Source: Tenggerimyces flavus (lineage in GTDB: Bacteria > Actinomycetota > Actinomycetes > Propionibacteriales > Actinopolymorphaceae). From it: 64,000 bases of DNA. Below the pieces are notes generated by a model, which worked only from the letters and a program-made list of their open reading frames with translations, was not told the DNA's origin and did not search any database. The translations under genes and the position numbers were made by a program. Shown here one piece after another: positions 16,901 through 24,177 of this stretch; within the stretch, counting starts at the first letter, position 1, and every line of letters starts with the position of its first letter. The DNA is taken from contig NZ_JAFBCM010000001.1 of assembly GCF_016907715.1 (NCBI RefSeq), forward strand, positions 2,480,001 to 2,544,000, in the 5' to 3' direction.

Positions 16901-17623
16901 TTCCTCTACCCGCCGGAGAAGCCGCTCACCGAGACCGCGCACGAGCGGCTGGCGACGTTGGCGCAGAACACCGAGATCGGCGCGGGCATGGCGGTCGCGA
17001 TGAAGGACCTGGAGATCCGCGGGGCGGGCAACCTGCTCGGCGGTGAGCAGTCCGGGCACATCGCGGACGTCGGCTTCGACCTCTACATCCGGCTCGTGGG
17101 AGAGGCCGTGGCGGAGTTCCGCGGCGACGTTCCCGAGGAGGACAACGAGGTCAAGGTCGAGCTGCCGATCGACGCGCACCTGCCGCACGACTACGTGGAC
17201 TCGCAGCGGTTGCGGCTGGAGATGTACCAGCGGCTGGCCGCCGTGCGGTCGCTGGATGAGGTCGCGGCGGTGGCCGAGGAGTTGTCGGACCGGTACGGCA
17301 CTTTGCCGCAGCCGGTGGAGAACCTCCTCGAGGTGGCCCGCTTCCGCTTGAAGGCGTCCGCTGTGGGGCTGACCGACGTGACTGTGCAGGGAAACGCGAT
17401 CCGCTTCGCGCCGGTGGAGCTGCGGGAATCGCAGGAAATGCGGCTCAACCGGCTGTACCCGCGGACGATCGTCAAGCGCCAGTTGCGCACCATCCTCGTT
17501 CCCCGCCCCGCCACGGCGCCCATCGGCGGGACGCCGTTGCGTGACTTGGAGCTGCTCAAGTGGTGCGGCGACCTCATCGACGCCATCCTCGTGGACGCTC
17601 CGGCGCCGGCCAAGAAGGCGTGA
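13976..17623 (+). CDS. mfd: transcription-repair coupling factor Mfd
   Basis: A 1215-aa ATP-dependent translocase that displaces RNA polymerase stalled at DNA lesions and recruits UvrA. The N-terminal third is UvrB-like; the CarD-like RNA-polymerase-interacting domain begins near residue 528 (LKPGDYVVHDQHGVGKYLEM). The helicase motor has Walker A GDVGYGKTE near residue 690, DEEQRFG near 790, SATPIPRTLEM and GRVGRGRERAYAYF. The C-terminal TRCF domain includes LRLEMYQRL. The ATG at 13976 follows AGAGGAG by five bases. The length fits the family. It precedes a possible toxin pair and the mazG-eno-ppx core block. Confidence 0.97.
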   Translation: MSLAHLVELTTSDTALGEAVAQARDAVPGTRLSPLDLTAPKALQPLVVAALAADANAGGAGRTVLAVTATGREAEDLTATLQSLLGDEDAAAYYPAWETLPHERLSPRSDTVGRRLAILRRLVHPDDENPSPKVVVAPVRSVLQPQVKGLADLEPVSLHVKDEIDLEVLVRKLAAAAYTRVDLVERRGEFAVRGGIVDVFPPIDEHPVRVEFFGDEVDEIRYFKVADQRSLGPAEHGLYAPPCRELLLTDAVRDRAAKLAVEHPELEELFEKLAQGHAVEGMESLAPVLVDDLELLLDILPPATHVLVCDPERVRTRAHDLVATSEEFLQASWAAAAGGGQAPIDLGPAAYRSLADVRGHAMSADLAWWSVSPFALDAETTTAAPQRTEMGELIQLDVDIEAGAIESHAIGAEAAVAYHGDTERALADIKGWLADGWRVVYVTEGHGPAERIVEVLTGGDIAARLAKSDFEEPQPSVVHVVCGRLDHGFVAPALKLAVLAEEDLVGRAGPSTKDMRRMPTRRRRTIDPLELKPGDYVVHDQHGVGKYLEMAERTVGTGAARTTREYLLIEYAPSKRGQPGDRLFVPTDQLDLVTRYVGGEDPSLDKMGGSDWAKRKGRARKAVKQIAAELIKLYAARQATEGHAFGPDTPWQRELEDAFPYVETSDQLATIEDVKADMEKTVPMDRLICGDVGYGKTEIAVRAAFKAVQDGKQVSILVPTTLLVQQHHSTFAERFAPFPVTVKALSRFQTDKEAKEVLNGLAAGSVDVVIGTHRLLSKEVGFKDLGLIVVDEEQRFGVEHKEQLKALRASVDVLTMSATPIPRTLEMAITGIREMSTIMTPPEERHPVLTFVGGYDEKQVVAAIRRELLREGQVFLVHNRVQTIERAAARIRQLVPEARVAVGHGQMSEHQLEQVMVDFWEKRADVLVCTTIVEAGLDISNANTLIVERSDLFGLSQMHQLRGRVGRGRERAYAYFLYPPEKPLTETAHERLATLAQNTEIGAGMAVAMKDLEIRGAGNLLGGEQSGHIADVGFDLYIRLVGEAVAEFRGDVPEEDNEVKVELPIDAHLPHDYVDSQRLRLEMYQRLAAVRSLDEVAAVAEELSDRYGTLPQPVENLLEVARFRLKASAVGLTDVTVQGNAIRFAPVELRESQEMRLNRLYPRTIVKRQLRTILVPRPATAPIGGTPLRDLELLKWCGDLIDAILVDAPAPAKKA

Positions 17624-17657
17624 TTCAGGTAGCCTGATCAGGGAAAGGAGGTCAACG

Positions 17658-18023
17658 ATGGCAGCCGACGAACCCCGCCCAGCCCCACCCGGCGCGGGCT
17701 ACGCCGCGAACCGCCCGTACTTCGTCGCGGACACCCTCGACGACCTCCACGGCCCGACCTCCGGAGTCGTGCACTTGGACGCGCGTCTGGACTGGTCGGG
17801 CGAGCCGGTGTACGACCTCGACGATCCCATCGAGCTCGCTTACCTGTACGAGGTCGTTCTCCGCGAAGGGTCCCGCCATGAGGAGTTCGCTCGCTGGCTC
17901 GACCGCCCGACTCTGATCCGACTGTGGCCCACGTTGTTCCTCCCTGCTCGGGTGAGGGCCTTGTGGGAGCGGACGTTTCCTGTGCTCGCGCACGAGGCTC
18001 CGCGCACGGCAGCCGCCGGCTAG
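17658..18023 (+). CDS. uncharacterised small protein paired with AbiEii-like nucleotidyltransferase
   Basis: A 121-aa protein with an excellent ribosome site (AAAGGAGG). It has no catalytic motif I recognise. Visible features are ADTLDDLHGPTSG, DWSGEPVYDLDDP, and a C-terminal WPTLFLPARVRALWERTFPVL that looks like a helical or DNA-binding-like tail. Proteins of this type recur in actinobacteria beside nucleotidyltransferases; that is from memory, not a search. Its stop overlaps the start of the AbiEii-like gene (TAGTG), so the two are coupled, making an antitoxin or partner role a reasonable inference. It is not a copy of the classical AbiEi antitoxin. Confidence 0.7.
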   Translation: MAADEPRPAPPGAGYAANRPYFVADTLDDLHGPTSGVVHLDARLDWSGEPVYDLDDPIELAYLYEVVLREGSRHEEFARWLDRPTLIRLWPTLFLPARVRALWERTFPVLAHEAPRTAAAG

Positions 18024-18667
18024 TGGACCCACTGCAGGAGCGGCTCGCCGAGATCGGCCTGCGAGCCTTGGGCGAGTTCGGTTTCGCCTTGGCAGGTGGG
18101 CAAGCCATCCAGGTACACGGGATCGTCGATCGACCGAGCGATGACATCGACCTGTTCGTCGCGTGGGACCGGAAGGACCAGTTCGACCGAGCGGTGGACG
18201 TGATCGTCGATGCCTACCGGTCCGCTGGCTACGGGGTCGCGATCGAGAAGCGATACGAGACCTTCGCGCGACTCGCCGTCTCCGACGGTGCGGGCTCGGG
18301 CGAGACTTCGGTCGACCTCGCGGCCGACTGGCGCCAGCATCAGCCCGTGCAGATGGCTATCGGACCGGTGCTCCATCTCGATGACCTGGTCGCCTCGAAG
18401 ATGAGCGCTCTCTACGGCCGAGGCGAACCGAGGGACTTCATCGACATCGACGCCGTTCTTCGTTCCGGGAGATTCAGTCGCGAGGACGTTCTGAGGCTGG
18501 CCGAGAACGCCGACGCCGGCTTTGTCCGCTCGATGTTCGCGCAGTCGATCGCACGCATCGACCGGCTACCCACCAGGCTGTTCGAGCGCTATGGCTTGTC
18601 CGCCGAGCAGGTCGACGAGTCCCGGGCGCGGTTCGCGGAGTGGCGGGACCAATTGCTGGGGGATTGA
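18023..18667 (+). CDS. AbiEii-type nucleotidyltransferase (possible toxin)
   Basis: A 214-aa minimal nucleotidyltransferase-fold protein. FALAGGQAIQVHG and PSDDIDLFV give the GG...DxD catalytic pattern; TSVDLAADW supplies a possible third acidic residue, and HLDDLVASKMSALYGRGEPRDFIDI closely follows the AbiEii/JHP0933 pattern. Family members in type IV toxin-antitoxin systems modify tRNA or other targets by adding nucleotides; others are housekeeping nucleotidyltransferases. The GTG start at 18023 overlaps the stop of the small upstream gene by one base. Toxin activity here is an inference from family and coupling only. Confidence 0.8.
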   Translation: MDPLQERLAEIGLRALGEFGFALAGGQAIQVHGIVDRPSDDIDLFVAWDRKDQFDRAVDVIVDAYRSAGYGVAIEKRYETFARLAVSDGAGSGETSVDLAADWRQHQPVQMAIGPVLHLDDLVASKMSALYGRGEPRDFIDIDAVLRSGRFSREDVLRLAENADAGFVRSMFAQSIARIDRLPTRLFERYGLSAEQVDESRARFAEWRDQLLGD

Positions 18668-18771
18668 TCAATCGGGGTTGACGATTGGTCTCATCACGGC
18701 CGGTGATGGGCAATCGTCTGACGTATGCTGCAGGTTCCGAGTGCACCATCGAGCTGGAGGAAGACGCGTCT

Positions 18772-19602
18772 ATGAGCAAGGTCCCCACGATCGCTTTCAA
18801 CAACGGTGTGGAGATCCCGCAGCTGGGATTCGGTGTCTGGCAGGTGCCCGAGGAGCTGGTCGTCGACGCCGTGCGGGTGGCGATCGAGACTGGTTATCGC
18901 AGCATCGACACGGCCGCGATCTACGGTAACGAAGAGGGTACGGGGCGGGCGATTGCCGAGTCTGGCGTTGCGCGCGACGAACTGTTCGTCACTACCAAGC
19001 TCTGGAACTCCGAGCAGGGCTACGACAGCACGCTGGCGGCGTTCGACGAGAGCATCAAGAAGCTCGAGCTGGACTACGTCGACCTCTACCTGATCCACTG
19101 GCCGTCGCCGCACCGGGACAAGTACGTCGAGACCTGGAAGGCGTTCGAGCAGCTACTCAACGACGGCCGCGTCAAGTCGATCGGCGTCTCGAACTTCCAC
19201 CAGCCCCACCTGCAGCGCCTCCTGGACGAGACCGACATCGTGCCGGTGCTCAACCAGATCGAGCTGCACCCGTACCTCCAGCAGGCAGCCCTCCGCACCT
19301 TCTGCGCCGAGCACGGCATCCTCACCGAGGCCTGGAGCCCCCTCGCCTCCGGCGGCGACGTGCTGACGGACCCGCTGATCGCCAAGCTGGCCGACAAGTA
19401 CGGCAAGACGCCCGCCCAGGTCATCCTGCGCTGGCACCTCCAGCTCGGCAACGTCGTGATCCCGAAGTCGGTCACGCCGAGCCGCATCAAGGAGAACTTC
19501 GAGGTCTTCGACTTCGAGCTCACCGCCGAGGACGTCGCGGCGTTCGCCCCGCTGGAGAAGGGCTTCCGCACCGGCCCCGACCCGGACACGTTCACTGCAT
19601 AA
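18772..19602 (+). CDS. aldo/keto reductase (AKR5-like)
   Basis: A 276-aa NADPH-dependent aldo/keto reductase of the 2,5-diketo-D-gluconate reductase type. SIDTAAIYGNEEG contains the catalytic Asp and Tyr, FVTTKLWN the Lys and LIHWPSP the His of the AKR tetrad; IPKSVTPSRIKEN binds the NADPH phosphate. The ATG at 18772 follows GGAGG at about 11 bases; the open frame continues upstream but without a better start. Single-gene unit convergent with the response regulator, whose stop is 10 bases away. Physiological substrate unknown. Confidence 0.92.
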   Translation: MSKVPTIAFNNGVEIPQLGFGVWQVPEELVVDAVRVAIETGYRSIDTAAIYGNEEGTGRAIAESGVARDELFVTTKLWNSEQGYDSTLAAFDESIKKLELDYVDLYLIHWPSPHRDKYVETWKAFEQLLNDGRVKSIGVSNFHQPHLQRLLDETDIVPVLNQIELHPYLQQAALRTFCAEHGILTEAWSPLASGGDVLTDPLIAKLADKYGKTPAQVILRWHLQLGNVVIPKSVTPSRIKENFEVFDFELTAEDVAAFAPLEKGFRTGPDPDTFTA

Positions 19603-19612
19603 GGCAGACCCG

Positions 19613-20269
19613 CTAGGGGATCGCGTGCCCGGTGTCCCAGGCCCAGGCCGCGATCCCCACCCGGTTCCGCACCGCCAACTTCCTTTGTACGTTGGCGATA
19701 TGCGTCTTCGTCGTTCCTGGTGAGATGAAAAGCTCGGCGCCGATCTCGGCGTTCGTCTTCCCCTGAGCCACCAGGCGGACGACCTCGAGCTCGCGTTCGG
19801 TCAGCGTTTCCTGAGGCGACCGGTGCGACGACGCCGCCTCCTTCGCGCGGAGCTGCTGCAGCAGCCGGACAGTCACCTGCGGCGCGATCAGCGTGTCCCC
19901 CGCCATCGCCGCGCGTACGGCCTCCACCAGCAGCGTCGGCCCGGAGCGCTTCAGCAGGAATCCGCAAGCCCCGTTGCGCAAAGCCGTGTTCACGTACTCG
20001 TCGAGGTCGAACGTCGTCACCACCACCACGCGCACCGGATCCGCCACGTCCGGCCCAGCCAAGAGACGTGTGACCTCCAGTCCGTCCAGCTTGGGCATCC
20101 GGATGTCCGCGAGCAGGACGTCCGGCCGCAGCAGCCGCGCCAGCTCCACCGCTGAGGCGCCATCCGCGGCCTCGCCCACCACCTGCATGTCGGGCTGGGC
20201 GTCCAGGATCAGCCGGAACCCGCTGCGCACGTTCTCCTGGTCGTCCGCGATGACAATGCGTGTGCTCAT
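19613..20269 (-). CDS. NarL/LuxR-family response regulator
   Basis: A 218-aa DNA-binding response regulator. The receiver domain (about 1-120) has acidic D9/D10, the phosphoacceptor D55 in LLADIRMPK, Thr in VVTTFDLDEYV and the Lys in GFLLKRS. The C-terminal LuxR helix-turn-helix begins LTERELEVVRLVAQGKTNAE and continues IGAELFISPGTTKTHIANV. It is coupled to the histidine kinase gene upstream (4-base overlap of its ATG with the kinase stop), giving a standard two-component pair. Target genes and signal are unknown. Confidence 0.95.
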   Translation of the reverse strand: MSTRIVIADDQENVRSGFRLILDAQPDMQVVGEAADGASAVELARLLRPDVLLADIRMPKLDGLEVTRLLAGPDVADPVRVVVVTTFDLDEYVNTALRNGACGFLLKRSGPTLLVEAVRAAMAGDTLIAPQVTVRLLQQLRAKEAASSHRSPQETLTERELEVVRLVAQGKTNAEIGAELFISPGTTKTHIANVQRKLAVRNRVGIAAWAWDTGHAIP

Positions 20270-21456
20270 TCAGAATCCATCTCTGGCAGGGGAAGGACGG
20301 CCTCGGTACGCCACCCGTCGGCATCCAGCGGTCCGGCGGTCAACGTTCCACCGACGGCCTCAACCCGCTCGGTCAAGCCCAGCAGGCCGAGCCCGCTCCG
20401 CGGCCGCTCGGTTCCGCCGAGAGCCGGCGCGTGGCCGGCCGACTCGTCGTTCGTGACCGTGACTGTCAACGCGGCCTTGTCGGCTGTCACGGCGACCTTG
20501 ACGGACCGAGCGGACGGCGCGTGCCGGCGTACGTTCGTCAACGCCTCCACGACGACCCGGTACGCCGTCGTGTTGACCTCGCGTGGAACGGTGTCCGCCA
20601 AACCCGCGGGAAGCGAGAGCGACACCGCGGCCGACCCGCTCGCCCCGAAGCGCGACACCACCTCGGGCAGCTCCGCCAACCCCTGAGCCGGCGAGCGCGT
20701 CGAGAGGTCCGTGGCGTCGTGCAGCATGTGCACGGTCCGATCCATCGCGTCCAACGCCTGCAGCCCCGCGTCCTCGATTCGCTTCAACGCCGCGAGTGCC
20801 TCGGCCGGGTTCGACGGCAGGATCACCTGCGCCGCCTGGGCCTGAACGACGATCCCGCTCACGTCGTGGGCCACGAAGTCGTGCAGATCGCGCGCGAGAT
20901 CCATCCGCTGCGCGCGCCGAGCGGTGTCGACCGCACGTTCGCGCTTCTCGTCCAGCCAGCGGATGTAGATCCCGATCCCCGCCGCGCCCAGCGACCCGAG
21001 CCCCCAGAAGCCGATCAGGCCGACGAACTCCAACGGGCTGGCCGGGATCACCGAGCGGAGCAGGATCGCCGCCTGCGCGAGGGCCGCCGCGCCGCCCGCC
21101 ATGACCGCGACGGGGATCGTCGCCGACCGTGCGCACCAGGCGATCAACGCCAGCAGGGCAGCGGTCTCGACGAGCATGAGGAAACCGAGGAACGTCTCGG
21201 TGTTCTCGATCGCCGCACGACGTTCGACCGCGGTGAACACCGTCGCCGCGAACGACATCGTCGCCGCCGTCGCCGTGACGATCGGCACCCGGGAACGGGT
21301 GTACGGCCAGGAGATCGCGAGCGCGAGCCACCCACCGCTGGCCGCGGCGGTGGCGACGGGGAACGGTGAGCCGACCGCGAACGCCATCCACACGCCCGCA
21401 AGCACGACGACCGCCCCCGCGGCGACGCCGATCCACGTTCGTGTCTGTTGACCCAC
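20266..21456 (-). CDS. sensor histidine kinase (HisKA_3 / NarX-like class)
   Basis: A 396-aa membrane histidine kinase. The N-terminal half has about six hydrophobic segments (WIGVAAGAVVVLAGVWMAF and following). The dimerisation/phosphoacceptor helix RMDLARDLHDFVAHDVSGIV carries the phosphorylated His, and the ATPase domain has AYRVVVEALTNVRRHA (N box) and GLGLLGLTERVEAVGG (G2). It phosphorylates the LuxR-type regulator encoded by the overlapping downstream gene. The GTG at 21456 gives the start VGQQTRTWIGVAAG just before the first helix; a farther GTG at 21555 would place the start inside a repeat-bearing segment and is less likely. Confidence 0.9.
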   Translation of the reverse strand: MGQQTRTWIGVAAGAVVVLAGVWMAFAVGSPFPVATAAASGGWLALAISWPYTRSRVPIVTATAATMSFAATVFTAVERRAAIENTETFLGFLMLVETAALLALIAWCARSATIPVAVMAGGAAALAQAAILLRSVIPASPLEFVGLIGFWGLGSLGAAGIGIYIRWLDEKRERAVDTARRAQRMDLARDLHDFVAHDVSGIVVQAQAAQVILPSNPAEALAALKRIEDAGLQALDAMDRTVHMLHDATDLSTRSPAQGLAELPEVVSRFGASGSAAVSLSLPAGLADTVPREVNTTAYRVVVEALTNVRRHAPSARSVKVAVTADKAALTVTVTNDESAGHAPALGGTERPRSGLGLLGLTERVEAVGGTLTAGPLDADGWRTEAVLPLPEMDSE

Positions 21457-21488
21457 GGCAGCCCAGCCTAGTTCTTGGCCCGCTCTCC

Positions 21489-21774
21489 CGACCTCTGCCG
21501 AACGGCCGATCGCAACCCTCGCCGCATGGTGCCTGAGCAGATGGCCAATGATCACGGAAACCTGCCGTGCGCCTCGCCGGCAGGCTTGGTCGACCTATGT
21601 AGATCAAGGACGCCGGTCTCAGACCGATATATGTAGATTAATATCTGCTCTACCTGGCGAATGGGCGCTTCACCTGGCGTCTACCCCACGTGAAGCGGAC
21701 AATGATCAGGTTTACATGATCATTGGCGCGGGTCTGCGGGGCCGAGGAAGCGACCTCGGCCGAACGGCCGATCG
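21489..21774. repeat. noncoding segment flanked by 24-bp direct repeats
   Basis: Between the kinase and the TetR gene, two 24-base direct repeats with one mismatch flank a 238-base noncoding stretch: 21489-21512 and 21751-21774, each beginning CGACCTC and ending GAACGGCCGATCG. The enclosed DNA holds a small hairpin (CCTGCCG at 21561 with CGGCAGG at 21578), an AT-rich stretch with two ATGTAGAT repeats (21597-21640), and palindromic repeat copy B. The layout looks like a duplicated boundary around an inserted segment. No coding frame is convincing here. Confidence 0.7.
21648..21725. repeat. two-hairpin intergenic repeat, copy B
   Basis: Second copy of the repeat family. Hairpin 1 is CGCTTCAC...GTGAAGCG around CTGGCGTCTACCCCAC. 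The distal palindrome, CAATGATCAGG-TTTA-CATGATCATTG (21700-21725), has one arm mismatch and is one A shorter than in the other copies. An extra CTCTACCTGGCGAATGGG precedes it. The copy lies inside the direct-repeat-flanked segment between two - strand genes. Confidence 0.82.
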
Positions 21775-21777
21775 TCG

Positions 21778-22407
21778 TCAGCGCGGCGGGAACGCGGCTC
21801 GCAGGAACTCGGGGGTGCGCGCCAACAGCCGTACGTAGACGCTCCGCTCCCACGGCACGCCGGGCTCGTTCGCGAGGTACTGGCTGGAGACGCCGGCCAT
21901 CGCCACCGCCACGATGCCCATCGCCTCCTGGGACGCGCCGCCCGGCCCGAGCTCGCCCTGGCGGACTGCTCGCCGGAGGGCCGTACGGAACAGCTCGACC
22001 ATCTGCTTGCTCGGCTCGAACGCCTCCTCGCTGGGCTCGAAGCCGGGGACCGGGCGCCAGAACAGCAGCTGAGCCAGGGGGAGGTTCGCCATCGCCCAGC
22101 GCATCCCGGCCTCCTGCGCCTTGGTGACGGCCGCGAGCCCGGACTCGACGCCCTGGACGGCTGTGGACATCGCGTCGAGATGGGCTCGCTGACCGCGGGC
22201 GAACAGTTCGTCGTAGATCGCGTGCAGCGACGGGAAGTACTTGTAGAGGGAGGGTGGCTGGACGCCGATCCTTCGCGCCACCTCGCTCAGCGCGAGCCCG
22301 CCCACTCCGCGCTCGGCCATCAGGTCGAGCGCGACCTCGAGGATCTCCTCGATCGTCTGCTGCCGCCTCAGCCCGCGCCGGTCCGTTCGCTCCACCGCTT
22401 CCGTCAT
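21778..22407 (-). CDS. TetR-family transcriptional regulator
   Basis: A 209-aa regulator. The N-terminal helix-turn-helix spans about residues 15-60: TIEEILEVALDLMAERGVGG, then LALSEVARRIGVQPPSLYKYFP with the classic LYKYF recognition helix. The C-terminal ligand domain is of the type with FEPSEEAFEPSKQMVELF, seen in several actinobacterial TetR proteins with a TetR_C_13/WHG-like fold. It is divergent from the SRPBCC gene with a palindromic AT-rich site between them, so it probably represses both itself and that gene. Ligand unknown. Confidence 0.9.
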   Translation of the reverse strand: MTEAVERTDRRGLRRQQTIEEILEVALDLMAERGVGGLALSEVARRIGVQPPSLYKYFPSLHAIYDELFARGQRAHLDAMSTAVQGVESGLAAVTKAQEAGMRWAMANLPLAQLLFWRPVPGFEPSEEAFEPSKQMVELFRTALRRAVRQGELGPGGASQEAMGIVAVAMAGVSSQYLANEPGVPWERSVYVRLLARTPEFLRAAFPPR

Positions 22408-22421
22408 GGGCCTAGGCTACA

Positions 22422-22458
22422 TTGACAAGCAATAGCTAATTATATTAGCTTTAGCTAT
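22422..22458. promoter_or_regulatory. candidate promoter and TetR operator
   Basis: In the 76-base divergent gap between the TetR and SRPBCC genes, TTGACA (22422-22427) is a perfect -35 hexamer on the + strand. Immediately downstream is an AT-rich inverted repeat, ATAGCTAA (22432-22439) and TTAGCTAT (22451-22458), with an inner AGCTAA/TTAGCT pair. The repeat would cover the -10 region, a typical place for a TetR operator. No other sequence this AT-rich occurs nearby. Binding is inferred. Confidence 0.6.
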
Positions 22459-22483
22459 CGATGCTCGCGAGGGGGAGAATCTC

Positions 22484-23005
22484 ATGCAGACGCTCGACAC
22501 CGACCAGGTCACCCGCCTTATCGCCGCGACGCCCGAAGCGCTGTACGCGATCGTGTCCGACGTCACGCGGACACCCGAGCTGAGCCCGGAGATCCTCGCG
22601 GCGGAGTGGGTCGACGCCGCCTCCGGCCCGGTCGTCGGGGCGAGGTTCCGCGCGACGAACAAGGTCAGCCGCGGGCCGAGCTGGACGAACGAGCCCGAGG
22701 TCCTGGTCGCCGACCCCGGGCGCGAGTTCGCCTTCGTCCGCCGCGAGAAGACCGCCGGCCACGTCATGTGGCGCTACCGCTTCTCGCCGGTCGAGGGCGG
22801 CACGGAGGTGACCGAGTCGTACGAGGTGACCAAGCCGATCCCTTGGTTCGGCTGGGTGATCATCACGTACGTGTTCGGCAGCAAGAACCGCCGAGCCGAG
22901 CTCCGAGCCGGCATGGAAGAGACCCTGCGCCGGCTGGAAGAGGTCGGCACACTGGGGGCATGCCGCGGATCAGCAATAAGGCGGGACAGTTCGGCGAGTC
23001 GGTGA
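22484..23005 (+). CDS. SRPBCC-superfamily (START-like) protein
   Basis: A 173-aa polyketide-cyclase/START-like fold protein. LIAATPEALYAIVSDVTRTPELSP is the typical opening strand and helix, WRYRFSPVEGGTEVTESYEV the central strands, and a long C-terminal helix follows (NRRAELRAGMEETLRRLEEV). Such proteins bind hydrophobic ligands. It is divergent from a TetR gene and probably regulated by it. The last 46 bases overlap the start of the aminotransferase gene in another frame, so its final residues (CRGSAIRRDSSASR) are probably not structurally important. Confidence 0.82.
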   Translation: MQTLDTDQVTRLIAATPEALYAIVSDVTRTPELSPEILAAEWVDAASGPVVGARFRATNKVSRGPSWTNEPEVLVADPGREFAFVRREKTAGHVMWRYRFSPVEGGTEVTESYEVTKPIPWFGWVIITYVFGSKNRRAELRAGMEETLRRLEEVGTLGACRGSAIRRDSSASR

Positions 23006-24132
23006 TTCGGGAGACCTTCCGACTGGCTGCCGAGCACGGCGCGATCAACCTCGGGCAGGGCTATCCGGACTTCCCTTGTCCGCCCGAGCTCAAGGAGGCG
23101 GCGGCGCGCGCCATCCATGCCGACCTGAACCAGTACCCGATGACGTACGGCATGCCCGAGCTCCGCCAGGCCATCGCCGACAAGACCGCCAGAACGTACG
23201 AGGGCTGGCAGGTCGACCCCGACACCGAGCTCTGCGTCACCTGCGGCGCCACCGAGGCGCTCGTCGCGGTCACGTTCGCGCTGCTCGATCCGGGCGACGA
23301 GGTCGTGATGTTCGAACCCTGGTACGAGAACTACCAACCGAACGCGATCCTCGCCGGCGCGATCCCAAGACTCGTCCAGCTCCGCGAGCCCGACTGGACG
23401 TTCGACGAGCAGGAGCTGCGCAGCGCGTTCGGCAACAGGACCAAGGCGATCGTCATCTGCCACCCCAACAACCCCACCGGCAAGGTCTACAGCCGCGAGG
23501 AGCTGGAGCTCATCGCCGAGCTCTGCCAGCAGTGGGACGTCACGCTCGTCGTCGACTCCATCTACGAGCACATCCACTACCTCGGCCAAGGCGGGTACCT
23601 CCCACCCGCGCGCATCGCGGGCCTCGAGGACCGGACGATCACCGTCAACGCGATGTCGAAGACGTACGCGGTCACTGGCTGGCGGGTCGGCTGGACCGTC
23701 GCGCCGCCAACGCTGACAAAGGCGATCCGCAAAGTGCACGACTTCCTCACCATCGCCGCCCCAGCACCACTCCAGGCCGCCGGCGTCACCGCCCTCGAGC
23801 TGCCAGCGACGTACTACGACGACCTCGCCATCAAGTACAGAGAACGCCGCGACCTGCTCTGTGACGCACTGGAAGACATCGGCTTCGAGCTCAGGCGCCC
23901 AGACGGCTCCTACTACGTCCTCGCCGACACCAGAAGGCTCGACCCAGACCGGGACGGAACGCGGTTCGCCCGCAGGCTGATCACCGAGATCGGCGTCTCC
24001 TGCGTCCCCGCCGCGAGCTTCTGGCGCCCCGAACACCACGAGGCCGGGAGGAGCAAGGTGCGCTTCGCGTTCCCGAAGCGGCCAGAGACCCTGCGTGCGG
24101 CGGCGGAGCTACTGACCAAGCTCCAAGGCTGA
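22960..24132 (+). CDS. PLP-dependent class I aminotransferase
   Basis: A 390-aa fold-type I aminotransferase resembling kynurenine/methionine aminotransferases. INLGQGYPDFPCPPEL and NQYPMTYGMPELRQAI are N-terminal substrate-domain motifs; CHPNNPTGKVYSREEL is the conserved Asn-Pro-Thr-Gly loop, and AMSKTYAVTGWRVGW contains the PLP-binding lysine. The ATG at 22960 follows GGGGG closely and overlaps the SRPBCC gene by 46 bases; it gives the start MPRISNKAGQFGESVIRE expected for the family. Substrate specificity cannot be read. Probably cotranscribed with the SRPBCC gene. Confidence 0.92.
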   Translation: MPRISNKAGQFGESVIRETFRLAAEHGAINLGQGYPDFPCPPELKEAAARAIHADLNQYPMTYGMPELRQAIADKTARTYEGWQVDPDTELCVTCGATEALVAVTFALLDPGDEVVMFEPWYENYQPNAILAGAIPRLVQLREPDWTFDEQELRSAFGNRTKAIVICHPNNPTGKVYSREELELIAELCQQWDVTLVVDSIYEHIHYLGQGGYLPPARIAGLEDRTITVNAMSKTYAVTGWRVGWTVAPPTLTKAIRKVHDFLTIAAPAPLQAAGVTALELPATYYDDLAIKYRERRDLLCDALEDIGFELRRPDGSYYVLADTRRLDPDRDGTRFARRLITEIGVSCVPAASFWRPEHHEAGRSKVRFAFPKRPETLRAAAELLTKLQG

Positions 24133-24177
24133 CACCGTACGATCTGCTGCGAAGAGCTGCCCAGAAAGGACGTCGAC

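Noticed and set aside
13835-17188. A very long open frame antisense to mfd
   Set aside because: High-GC genes leave the antisense frames open; its Arg/Asp/Leu-rich sequence has no domain, while the sense strand encodes complete Mfd motifs.
17627-17639. TCAGG-TAG-CCTGA as the mfd terminator
   Set aside because: Only a 5-bp stem with a 3-base loop, and the next gene's ribosome site starts 5 bases later; too weak to call.
21457-21555. A longer sensor kinase starting at GTG 21555
   Set aside because: The extra 33 residues are not hydrophobic or conserved-looking and pass through the direct-repeat region; the 21456 start puts the first helix near the N-terminus as expected.
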